Assembly: GCA_020746835.1 (NCBI GenBank)
Contig: JAGPNK010000013.1
Coordinates: forward strand, 992,001-1,056,000
Source: Stachybotrys elegans
Lineage: Eukaryota > Ascomycota > Sordariomycetes > Hypocreales > Stachybotryaceae
DNA length: 64,000 nucleotides
Direction: 5' to 3'
Below, piece by piece: positions 44,329 through 55,011 of this stretch; position 1 is the first letter of the stretch; every line of letters begins with the position of its first letter. The notes below the pieces were generated by a model, which was given only the letters and a program-made list of their open reading frames with translations, did no database searches and was not told the origin of the DNA. Position numbers and translations under genes: made by a program.

Positions 44329-46090
44329 CTACGTCAGCCGGGCAAACGTCTTGCCTGCCGCCTCGGTGGCCTCCTTCATGTCCCTCTCCTCGCTGTACAT
44401 GACGCCCGATGCCTTGTCGTGCTGACAGGCGAGCACGGCGAGGGCCGATGACTTCCACAGCGGAACCTGCGTGCTTCTACGATTCACAATGATGCTTGCT
44501 ACGACAAAGACCATCCCGCCGCCCTCGATGACAAAGGGCCCGATGAGGAAGACCCAGCGAATCGCCACGTACGTCTCGCTGTCCAGCCTCTCGCCGGTGG
44601 CCGTCTGGTGGTTCGGCCCCATGCGTATATAGTCCGTCATGCTGGCCGCCATCCGCTCGAACCGCCCGTCCAGGTCCACGTCGCCGCTGAGCGCTGCGCT
44701 GAGGCCAAAGCCGTCGTTGGGGAAGTTGCCGTCTACCCACTCGTTCACGATTGTCCTAGACGTCAAGAAGTTCCCCAGGGCGAGCAGGTCAAAGTGCCCC
44801 ATCTCAAGCCCAGGCATGTCCTCGGCCTCGGACCCGGCGAAGCGGAAGGTCGAGTCGATGCTGGACCACGCTCCGCCGTGCAGGCTAATCTCCTCGGTCT
44901 GGTCAAAGGAAAAGGTGCTGCCGTTGGCGCGGGCATTCGTGTACCGGTAGGCTGCAAGGGAGATGGAGCACTGCGTGATGTTGACGTTGGTGGGCTCGAA
45001 GTTGTGGTCGCCGGTCGATCTGTACACGGCAAACCGAAAGATCTCTGGCAGCCTCTCCAACGCGGCGTTGAAGCCATACTCGTGCAACGATGCGGTGGCA
45101 TTCATGTAGTAGTTGGTAAGCCAGTCGGTGAACTGCCTTCGGACTGTTATGCCTACGCCTGACGGTGTCACCATGGTGCACGTCTTGTGGTAACCGGCGG
45201 CCGTCTCGTTGCGGCAAATCTCGGTCGAAAGCGTCTGCTGCGTCACGTTGCTGCACTCGCTCGCGAAGCCGAGAGTCACCCACGTCCCCGTCCAGGCACA
45301 GGCGCCGGGGCAGTCGAATGTCGCGGTGGTGCTGATGTTATAGAGGCCCTGGACGATTGCCGCCTGCATCTCAGGGTCTTGCGGCGTGCTGCCTGGAAGC
45401 ACACACGAGAGGTCAAGGTTCTATCCATCTTGCTGCAGAGCACGGGGGTTGCTTACCAACGTCGTGGTTGAAGAGACCCAGCTGGATCTCTTTGTAGTAG
45501 CTGTGGGAATAGCCAAAGGTGACGTAGTCGTCCGGCGTCATGACGAGACGCTGCTCGAACGAGACGACCTGCTGCGCCAAGGGAGCAAAGGCCAGGCGCG
45601 TAACGGTGAGGAGGGCGCCGAGCGTGGCCAGATTCCACTTGACCTTGAAGAGGAACTTGAGCGAGCCCAAGGGGCCTCGGCTGGCTTCGTCAAACCGCTC
45701 AAAGTGCCGAAGCTCGTGCGGGCTGTTCTTGAAGTGAAGCCACTTGAGCTGACCGACGAACTCGCTTACACCAAACATGAGGGTAGCCGAGCACCCAGTG
45801 GTCAGGATGGCGACGGTTGCGTTGAGCGAGATGATGGTGGGCCACTGCGACAGAGGCCTGCCCTTCATGTACCAGAAGATGGCGACGAGGACGATTAGGA
45901 GCATCATGCTCAAGGCAAAGGCGGCAATCTCCCACAGCCACCCAGTCGAGGAAAGGGTCCTAGAGCGTTTGTATGGGCTGGGGCGGGAGCTGGAGCTGGA
46001 GGCCGAGTTGGGCGTTGCAGAGTCTGCGTCGAAGCCAGGGGCGGCCTCGTACGCGTGAGAGCCGGGCTGCCAACGAGTCTGCTCCATCAT
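44329..46090 (-). CDS. DUF3176 family membrane protein
   Basis: Exons 46090-45457 and 45392-44329; 565 aa. The N-terminal cytosolic part is Ser-rich. Helices follow at about residues 55-76 (IAAFALSMMLLIVLVAIFWY) and 87-107 (SLNATVAILTTGCSATLMFG), with the DUF3176 hallmark SEFVGQLKWLHF directly after. A further hydrophobic segment lies at WNLATLGALLTVTRLAFAPLAQQ. The large central region is extracytosolic in type, with several N-x-S/T sites (NIS, NVT, NET, NAT, NIT, NGS) and paired Cys (FDCPGACAW). A last helix WVFLIGPFVIEGGGMVFVVA precedes a basic cytosolic tail. The function of DUF3176 is unknown; it is found widely in filamentous ascomycetes. ATG 46090 gives MMEQTRW; upstream codons do not add homologous sequence. 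Confidence 0.85.
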
Positions 46091-47667
46091 GACGACGAAT
46101 AGGGTTGGATGAGGGGGAATCCTAGGAATGAGTAGCCGAAGGATGGGGACGAAACAAGCAGCTACGACGAGCACTCATCCTGGGGCAAAGCCTGCTATTT
46201 CACAACGTCGATTCCGGAGGAGGGCTGGCTGCGGCCTCGAGTCCTGAGCAATACGAGCCTCACCACGCTGCAAGATGGATTTGGACCTCGGTGCCACGAA
46301 TCTAAGCCCGTCCTGAGCATTGTGTGGTGCACCACAGGCGCCTCGTGCCATCACCATCTCTAGCAGACACCCGTCTTGGTACTTGGGCTGCCGATGGTGG
46401 ATGTAAGATGAGCATCATGGACACACGGACCCAGGAGAAGTCAGCGCATCTCGGCGGAGCATGTTGCGCAGTTACACAGTCTACGCCAAACGCCTTGGCT
46501 AGATGCGCGCTGCCGACGTCAATTAGCCGCGCCCTGTCGAGCGGAAACAGCATCATCCCGACTCGGGAGCTGCCACGGATGAAGCCCTTGCGCAGCCGGG
46601 AGGTGATTGCCAGAGACTCGGACCACGCCGGGTTGCTGCTTGCGCACGTTGGCTGCAGGGAGACTCGACGCCTCTCCGCGCAGGGGCAGATGGCCAGCGC
46701 CGGCGGCTTCGTTGGAGGCCGTGTGTGGCTGATATGCCGTCGCCCGTGACGCGGTGTCGAGGTCAGCAATCAAAGTCGCCGATGAAGGATATTGGTGGCA
46801 CGAGGCGCTGCCAAGAGCCCTGCGAGGCTACAATGGCGCCTGCCCCGTCCTTTTACGAAGCGAGGGACAATCAAGCCCAGACGTCGGGAGGGTACATGTC
46901 AAAGTCAGAGTCTGCCCAACGATGGAACAAGACAGACAAAGAGCGGCTGCTGACTGGTTCGGCAAGCAGTGCGGCCCGAGGCCTCCATCTGCCGACAGAG
47001 CCTCAACTATCTCCAAGCTGAAGTCTATCCTATTACAGTCGATGCTGTCTGTGGTGTTGAGTGCTAACAACTCCGTTCAACTAGCAAACAGACCACCCTT
47101 CATCCCGCCTATACATGAACAACATATAGTTGAATAGCCGGGCGAATCGCAAACACCCCAGTAACCCGGCTAGACGCTGCCGCGGAAAAAATATCCCGCC
47201 AGAGTCTTATCAGAGACGGAGCCTGTGTCCCGGACGAAGCCTGTCCACGGTTCCGATGGACCCTCTAATTAATCTCCATCTCATTTCAGTGGAAATGGGT
47301 TGATGTGAATCGTTACAACAGCAGCAACAACAATAGATACTCATCTCTAATACGTCTTGACTTACACCAAAGTAACTGTGACTTGACATCTCACAACCCA
47401 TCTTCATACCATCTTCATACCATCACCAAGACGATCCCGCCACTCCTCTCCATCCACCACCATCCATCCCGGCAAAGCGCTCCTCCGGACACCACATGGC
47501 CCATCCCCATCTCTCCAGCCTTTTCCCGCCAATAGCAGCCCCATCCATCTCCCGCTCCCTGTGGAGACGGCGGTCCTGACAATGGGAAGTGTAAATGACA
47601 ACCCATATAAGTCAACCACAGCTCCCAACACCATGGCGACACCACCCTCCCCCTCACCGCCGCCATC
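46091..47667. other. Intergenic, upstream of rhamnogalacturonan lyase
   Basis: A 1.58 kb gene-free interval between divergent DUF3176 and PL4 genes. Short open frames (such as 46324-46749 on plus and its antisense partners) have no domain. A C/A-rich leader with repeated CCATC words lies at about 47390-47560, just before the lyase start, and a possible TATA-like CATATAAG occurs near 47605. Confidence 0.45.
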
Positions 47668-49355
47668 ATGTTGTCCCTCGGCCGCATCGCCGCTCTGGCG
47701 CTCAGCCTGGCCGCCGCGCCGGCCCTCGCCGCCTTTGGCTTCACGCAGTCGGGCTCGACGTGGACCGTCGACGCCGGCGCCTCCAACGCCCTCGTCTTCG
47801 TCGTCAACACGGCCTGCGACATCACCTCGCTGCGCTACCGCGGCGTCGAGCTCCAGTCCTCGACGGCCAGCCACATCGGCTCCGGCCTCGGCGGCAGCAG
47901 CCCCCGCGTCTCGGTCCAGCGCGTCTCGGGCTCCTCGCAGTACGTCAAGGTGACGTGCGCCACCAGCACCCTCACCCACTACTACATTGTCCGCCAGGGC
48001 GACAGCACCATCTACATGGGCACCTACATCTCGGCCGAGCCCGACGTCGGCGAGCTGCGCTACATTGCCCGCCTGAGGGCCGACGTCCTCCCCTACGAGC
48101 TGCCCTTTGGCACCGCCTCCACCACCTCGCCCTCGTCCGCCACCGTCGAGGGCTCCGACGTCTTCGTCGTCAACGGCCAGACGCGCTCCAAGTTCTACTC
48201 GTCGGAGCGCTTCATTGACGAGAAGTCGCACTGCATCCAGGGCACCTCAACCCCGGAGCCCATCATCGCCTGCATGCTCATCCCTTCCTTTGAGACGAGC
48301 TCCGGCGGGCCCTTTATGCGCGACATCAACACCAACAACGTCGGCTCCGCAAACTACCTCTTCCACTACATGAACAGCGGCCACGCCCAGACCGAGCCCT
48401 TCCGCATGGGCTTCCACGGGCCCTACTACATGCAGTTCTCCCGCACCGGCGTCCCCACAAAGGCCGACGTCCCCTGGTACTCGGAGCTCGGCCTGCAGGG
48501 CTACGTCCCGGACTCGGACCGCGGCCGCGTCTCCGGCACCGCCTCGGGCGTCCCCTCCAACTTGCAGACCGTCCTCCACTGGTACAACTCCAACGCCCAG
48601 TACTGGACCTACGCCGGCTCCGGCGGCGCCTTCACCTCGCCGCTCATGAAGCCCGGCACCTACACCATGGTCCTCTACCAGAACGAGTACAAGGTCGCCT
48701 CCACCTCCGTCTCCGTCTCCCGCGGCGCCACCACCTCCCGCAGCATCGCCTCCTCGCTGCCCGCCCGCAACACCATCTGGCGCATCGGCGAGTTCGACGG
48801 CCAGCCCACCGGCTTCCGCAACGCCGACAAGTTCCTGCGCATGCATCCCTCCGACTCGCGCATGAGCAGCTGGGGTCCTCTGACCTATACCGTCGGCTCC
48901 TCTTCCCTCAATGACTTCTCCATGGCCATCTTCAAGGATACCTACTCGCCTCAGACCATCCGCTTCAACCTGGGCTCCGTTCCTTCTGGCACCGTCACCC
49001 TGCGCCTCGCCACCACCTACTCCTTTGCCGGCGGTCGTCCCTCTGTCACTGTTAATAACTGGGGAGCTCCTGTGCCACCGGCTCCCACCAAGATCGACTC
49101 CAGGGCCGTTACTCGTGGTGCGTATCGCGGCAACGGCGAGGTCTACGACTTCACCATCCCTTCCGGCACCCTGACTGCCGGTTCCAACACCATCGCCATT
49201 AGCGTTGCCTCTGGAAGCAGTGGCACACTGTTCCTCAGCCCTAGTTTCGTAAGTCCAACACCAATCCTCTTTCAGTCATATGTAATGACTCCTCACCGAA
49301 CCGCTACTAACCAGCAACGTCGTAGATCATGGATGCTGTCGAGCTCTTTACGTAG
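47668..49355 (+). CDS. rglA: Rhamnogalacturonan lyase, polysaccharide lyase family 4
   Basis: Secreted enzyme that cleaves the Rha-GalA bond of pectin rhamnogalacturonan I by beta-elimination. Exons 47668-49248 and a 30-nt terminal exon 49326-49355; 536 aa. The signal peptide at residues 1-21 ([15 protein letters not shown]) is followed by AFGFTQSG. The catalytic domain contains [20 protein letters not shown], the catalytic Lys of [11 protein letters not shown] (about residue 175) and His of [13 protein letters not shown] (about 239). A fibronectin III-like and a C-terminal jelly-roll domain follow ([62 protein letters not shown]). The terminal exon supplies IMDAVELFT, the conserved end of the family, which a single-exon reading would miss. 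It implies use of plant cell wall. Confidence 0.95.
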
Positions 49356-49880
49356 ATCATCATCAATCAATCTCTCACACTATGCTGCTTCTTTCCTAAT
49401 CGCGCCACTTGACCCTGTATGTCTTCACATGCACTTAACTCCATGAGTGACACCACTCCTATTAGACGCCTATTATAACACGTACCATGCTATCAGAAAT
49501 ATCCTAAGCACGCTACCGGGGCAATCTCTCCAGATCGCCTACTATGTACTTGAATCCCCATCCGCTGTCGTCCAAAAGTGACCGTGAAGGAGAGGCGTGG
49601 GGGAACCTGAACGCTGTGGACCATCCCGCTGCTTGGTTCCGTATACAAGTATGAGAAATGCAAGGAAAAGTGCCCAGCTCTTCTACCAATAAAGATAAAC
49701 CTAGACACCTTCATGAGACGTCGTTGCCAAGTCCATGGTTGAAATCCGTGCCCAAGTGACCAACCTTGACTCGCTAGCCATGAGGAAAAACAAGAAAGAA
49801 AGAGAGAGAGAGAGAGATGAAACCATACAAATGAGTGCGAGAAGACTCTAAGCTATGTTGAAAAACGTGAGACCTGGGCT
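49356..49880. other. Convergent intergenic region, PL4 / Sip5
   Basis: A 525-bp interval between two 3' ends, no gene. It contains a GA microsatellite (49793-49817). Confidence 0.45.
49793..49817. repeat. GAAA/GA microsatellite
   Basis: A purine run of GAAAGAAAG followed by about eight GA units, in the shared 3' region. Confidence 0.85.
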
Positions 49881-52443
49881 TCAAGATGTCTGCGCAGGGT
49901 GCTCCATGACCTTGGGGTTACCCAACTGCTTGCTCGTGTCGGCATCATCATCAGGCAGAGGCGTCTCGGGGGTAATCATGACTTCGGGGGTGGCGAGCAC
50001 ACTGCTCTGCTGGCTCGAGGCCTGTTCAGCACTGGCTGCCGTTACCAGTGGTGCCGTCGTGGTGGCAGCAACCTTATAGACAGCCGGGGCGGCATTCTCC
50101 ACGTGCTGCGCTTCGGCGTCTTCTTTATCGTCCTCCTTAACCTGCGATAGCGGCCGAGTTGCGCCAGAGGCACCGGGAGACTCGCCGTCATTATCCCCAT
50201 CCCACTGTGCATGCGCCGTGCCGTCCTCAATGTTGACGCCCACCATTTCGGCCAGACTGCGGAAGTTGAAAAGTGGCTCGCTGCCGTCCCGGTCGGCGTC
50301 GTCGCTGCGGCCAGCGGTGCCTGCTCCTCCAGCCTGGTCGCATCCGTCAGGCCCCATGAAGCCGCCCGCATTGAAGCTGCCAGCAGGGGTGTCGCCAAGG
50401 GAAGACCCAAGGGAAGATGCGTTGCTCATCTGTCTGAGATGCGATCCGCCCCGGCTGCTGCTGCCGCTGATGGGAAGAGGGAGCGTTCCCGAGAAGCTCG
50501 ATTCGCCCGAAGACGACTCTGGCACCGGACGCTCCACGGCCTTTCCCTTGCCGATAGTCGCGTCGGCCGCAGCCTCCCCCCGCGAATCGTCACCCACAGC
50601 CTTGGATGCGCTCTGGACCGTTGCGTCCATCCGGAGGTTGCTGCTTGTGCTGTTACCACGCTTCCGCCCCAGACCCAAGGACAAGCTGCTTCGGCTCCCT
50701 CCACTCGCACCCTCCTGGTAAGGGCCGCCTCCCTGCTTCTTAAGAGCCTTGCGCTGTTCCTTCTCTCTCCGCTTGGTCTCCTTACGGATCGCCTTTTCCT
50801 CCTTACGTTTGCGTTCCTCTTCCGCCGCAAGGGAGAGACGGACTGCCTCCATAAACATCATATCCTCCAACTCCTCCATGCGAGATCGCCGACCGTCAGG
50901 ATTCTGAGTCGCTGAGGAAGGTTCACCGGCTGGGGCTGGCTCAACGGGAGCCCCTGGAGGCGGCTCGTTGTTGACGGTGCTGCGGCGACTAAACCGTGGT
51001 CGGAGAATGGATCGCTGTTCATTACCCGCCATAAGGAATGCCGCTGTATGCAAAGCTGTGGCTGCGGCCGCGCGTCGTGCTTGATGAGCGCGGGCAGATT
51101 GCAGCTTCGTGGACCAATCTGGGCGCACACGGTCTGTGGTGATGACATTGGGAGCAGTTGCCGAGAGGCTCTGAGTACGCCTACGACCACCAGTGGGAGG
51201 AGCGGGCGAGGCCAGGGTGGAGTGGATGGAGCTCTGAGACGACATAGCTGTGTGAAATGCAGGATGTGAGTTGTTCGAGTATGCCAGTCCGCGACGAAAG
51301 GGTGGTGGTTCGTATGTGACTCCAAACTCGGGCGCCTGGCAGTAAGGGCAACAAGACGGCTCCGAGATGAGCATCTCAGGAGGATCTTGAGGAGTCAGAC
51401 CCTCGTTAGGATCACGAGCGTCCCCGTTGGGATGGTGCTCAGGAAGATGGGGATCCGCTCGCTTGATTTGCACGAAGCACTCGCTACAAATGGGCTGGCC
51501 GCAGCAGCGGGTGTAGTTGAGATAAGGAGGGTAGGAGAGGAAGCAGATAGGACACTCTTCTGCGTCCTTGTAGAGGAATACTTCGATGGGCTGGCCATTG
51601 ACAAAGGGGTCATGGGGGAGTTGAATTTCCCTGGGGCCCAGCTCCGAGGTGGACGAGTTGCGCGACCCAATGCTAAGAGCCGCAGCCAAGGCCTTGCTTC
51701 TGGGCTTGAAAGAGGATGTCTTGTTGGAGCCCGGGGCGACGGTAGTAGGAGAAGGAAGACTGGAGCCTGCGGCCGAAACACTACGATCCGAGGCAACAGA
51801 TAGTGTCCGGGGCCCCATGGGCACCGTGAGGTTCTGAATGTTGGGCGGGCTGGTAGATGGCTCGGCAGGCGGCGGTGGTCGAGCAATCAGGTCCGGATCG
51901 GGAATCGCATCGGCGGCAGGAATAGGAAGACCGCGGGCGGCAGCGATAAGTTGATGCTCAGCCCAGTTGTCGGACCAATCATTAAGACCGCGCCAAAAGG
52001 GAGCAAGCTTCCGCTCAATCTACAAGCCATTAGCCCGGAGCGGCGGAGGGCACGGAGTTAAGTTGGCATACCTGCAGCTGCCTTACGATGGACTTGCTGA
52101 AGTCTTCGGGACCAATATAAGTACCTAGAGTGACGAGGTATCCTCCATCGACGTGCTCTTCACGCAAGCTCTGTTCACGCTCCTTGAGGCGGGCAACGCG
52201 CTCCCGCTCAAGCCGGCGAGCCTCCCGCTCCTGCTTAGTTTCGCGGCGTTCGTACGGGGCGTCTGGCCGGTCGCGCGCGGACGAGCCATGTGTGATGCCA
52301 AAGAGGCTGAGCTCGCCGGTGCGGCTCATTCGGTTGCGGGCTCTAGCATCGCGAGAGCTACCAGAACCATCGCCGGGACGTGAGCGGCCGGCAGCATCGG
52401 TACCGTCGCTAGGCCGGGTCTCTTTCGTGTTGGAGTTACCCAT
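49881..52443 (-). CDS. sip5: Sip5-like protein (Snf1-interacting) with RING-type zinc finger
   Basis: Exons 52443-52072 and 52019-49881; 836 aa. The start MGNSNTKE presents Gly2 with Ser at position 6 region, a plausible N-myristoylation site. A charged coil (ETKQEREARRLERERVARLKEREQ) leads to GGYLVTLGTYIGPEDFSKSIVRQLQ and IERKLAPFWRGLNDW, hallmarks of Sip5. A split zinc finger follows: CPICFLSYPPYLNYTRCC, then CSECFVQIKR and, 45 residues later, CCPYC, with GVTYEPPP. The rest is mostly disordered Ser/Gly/Glu-rich, with a helical MEELEDMMFMEAVRLSLAAEEER that resembles a ubiquitin-interacting motif. Yeast Sip5 binds the Reg1/Glc7 phosphatase and Snf1 kinase, so a role in glucose signalling or ubiquitin transfer is inferred only. 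Confidence 0.88.
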
Positions 52444-52689
52444 TGTGAGGATCGGATATCGGGGGAGTCAAGAGGGACAAGGAGGGGAAGGAGGAGGTCA
52501 GGCACGGCAGGCCGAGGGCCTACGGAACAGGTGGAAGCGGGCCAGGCTGAAGCTGATGAGGGCGGAAGGCGAGAGAGACGTGATGCGATGCGACAAGGGC
52601 GAGAGGGCGAGAGAGAGCGAGTGTGGGTTTCGCCTGCGAGGTCGACGGCAAGCCCCGGCGAGAGATTCAATGGCAACGGTGTAGAGAAT

Positions 52690-53104
52690 CTGCAAAAGAG
52701 GAGATGCGAGTCAGTAGGTTGGCGTAGTAGAAGAGGTAGTAAGTAGTGTGACGCAGATGCGCGATATGGACGGCACGCAGTAGTCGGTGTGACGGGAGTG
52801 ATGGGCGCAGATGGAAGCCGATTGGGCCAGGAAAAAGACGGCCCAGAGACTGGCGAGGTGTAGACGTACAGGGAGCGCAGCGTGAGAAACGGCGGCCGAG
52901 ACAAGACGGAGGCAGATAGGGAACAGTCTCGTGGACCGCAATCCCACAGCTACGCGCAGGCGGACGGGACAAGCTTGGCTTGGCTCGGGAGAGGCTAATG
53001 CAGAGAGGGTGCCGCGGGTGCAGCGGGTGCAGAGGGTGCAGAGGGTGCGAAGCGTGCAGGCAGAGGGAGATGGCGAGGAAATGTTGGGTGGGATGCGAGC
53101 GTAC
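52690..53104 (-). other. Possible 5' UTR intron of the Sip5-like gene
   Basis: On the minus strand CTGTCAG|GTACGC at 53104 is a good donor and CTCTTTTGCAG at 52690 a good acceptor, giving a 415-nt intron 246 nt upstream of the start codon. The candidate contains the 9-bp minisatellite. There is no coding evidence to test it, so this is inference from splice signals only. Confidence 0.35.
53007..53060. repeat. 9-bp minisatellite
   Basis: About six head-to-tail units of GGGTGCAGA with variants (GGGTGCCGC, GGGTGCAGC, GGGTGCGAA, GCGTGCAGG). Confidence 0.8.
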
Positions 53105-55011
53105 CTGACAGCTCCGAGGATACGATGGTCTTGGACAGACAGGGCTTGGAGGGCTTGGAGGGCCTCGGGAGGGCCTAGATCGGAGGGATCGGACTAGACG
53201 AAGGAACTTCTGCGGGGGAGGAGGAGATGGAGACGGGGGGACAAGACGGGCCCGGTATCTCTGCCGTGCACGCGAGGGTTCCTAGCAGCAGGAGAATAGG
53301 CAGTCAAGGGAGACGAGGAGGAGGAGGAGAGGAGGGAAAGCAGATGGTGGCGATGACGATGATGATGAGGATGGAGGTGGATGGATGATGGATGAATGAT
53401 GGAGGGTTGGACGGAGAAACGAGGAAACAAACAAACGGACGGCATGGGCCAGCCGCCTGTACACAACGCACCTAGCTCTGGATAAGATACAGGTACACGC
53501 TGTAGGGATGCCGTAAGATGAAATGGTGACGATGGCGATAACCAGGAGCTAGGCAAGGTGGCCGCGCCTGGTTGGTCAGGGCAGGATGGAGCATCATGCA
53601 TCACACGCCTAACAGCGAGCGATAACAACGGCCCTCGAGGCCACTGTGGAGGGTGGCCAGTGGAGCCTAGCGCGGGTGGTTGGGAGAGGCCGGGCTGCCC
53701 TGCACGGCAGAAGCCACTGTAGGCACCTACAACTACATCTCGACCCGAGACAAGTAAGTCCTGTCGGCTCTTGCGACCAACAGCCCGAGTCAACTCAGTC
53801 CTAATCCCCTGTCTGGAAATTCCTTCAATTTAATGCAAACAAGTCTCACTTACCTACCTACCTTCACTCACCCTCCATTCAACAAGATGGGTGTAAGTCA
53901 GTCTGACAGCCACACCGCAAATTACGCCCCCAAAGTCAACACCACTACCGGCAATCCCGCTGGCGTTGGCGTTTGCTTCATGCATTACAAGGTCGCTAAA
54001 ATAATACCCTGAATCACAAGCAGGCCTGCGAACACCGAGGGAAATTACTGCTTCGCCATTGCCGACTGACCACTGCCGACTGGCCACTGTCGGGCTGGTA
54101 ATTATAACGAGATGTCAAAACAGGTGCTGTGCGTCACTTCGCTGTGCGCCACCTCACTGTATGCCGTGAAGTACCTCCATACTGTACTACATACCTAGGT
54201 ATTAGACCTGTGAACCGCTCTATCATCTCCGAATATATCCGCATCAAGTCTAGGAGCTTGCCCTTCTTTCTATCTCCTCTGCTACCTACTCTCATGCCTA
54301 CAGGTACCTCAAGTATTTACAGGGACCCGCCCTCGGCCACAAGATCCGAGGTGGGTACCTCCAACATGGTACCTAGGAGTTCGAGCACGGTTGATGCCCA
54401 TACTGTAACTGCTATCATCTTTTCACAGTGCTCATTCAAGCTCTGATCATATGTCTTCAACAACGTCGACTTGCCAAATTTCACCAACATACGAGGTAGA
54501 TAGGATGCAAGTATCTCGTACGTTCAATGCATGGCCAAGGCACCTAGTCCCTGACCCTGGTCCCTATGATGCAACCGGCGTCGATCGTGCTGCTATTCCA
54601 TTCCATTCAAACGTCCGCTTCCAGGTACTGCTACGGCACACCCATGTTGCTGTTTCTTGTTCTCTGCCGATGCAGGGCTTCTCGGCAGCCTTGATCCGTG
54701 ACAGCTTGGCTGGCGCCCACCACATCATCTACCTGACGGGCATGAGACAAGACACACAACTCATGAAATAACCCGACAATTAAAGCCGTACACAGCTGAG
54801 ACTCCCTTTAAGCATAACATAGTGCGATACCCTAGCCTCATGTAGTCATGTCTGTCATTACGTACAAAGAAAAAGAAAGGAAAAGAAAGAATAAACCGAA
54901 GGGAAAAAGAAGGAAGAGAAGGAAGAGAAAAAAGAAAAAAGGTAGCTATACTACCAACACGCTCGTTTCTCATGTCTGGATATCCAATCCCCATCGTCAA
55001 CCGTCGGTTCC

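Larger units (their letters stand above)
52444..55011. other. Long intergenic region with low-complexity purine tracts
   Basis: A 2.57 kb interval containing the Sip5 leader (about 52444-53200), a minisatellite, and GA/GGA/GAT-rich low-complexity sequence at 53210-53410 whose minus-strand reading yields Ser/His-rich pseudo-proteins. TACCTA/TAGGTAC words recur at 53850-54380 (for example CCTACCTACC, ACCTAGGTAT, GGTACCTAGG). No gene supported. Confidence 0.5.

Noticed and set aside
46324..46749. A 141-codon plus-strand open frame
   Set aside because: Overlapping open frames of similar length on the other strand and no recognisable motif; taken as chance.
53194..53793. A 199-codon minus-strand open frame
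   Set aside because: Ser/His/Pro-rich translation of GGA/GAT low-complexity DNA with no domain; probably not a gene.
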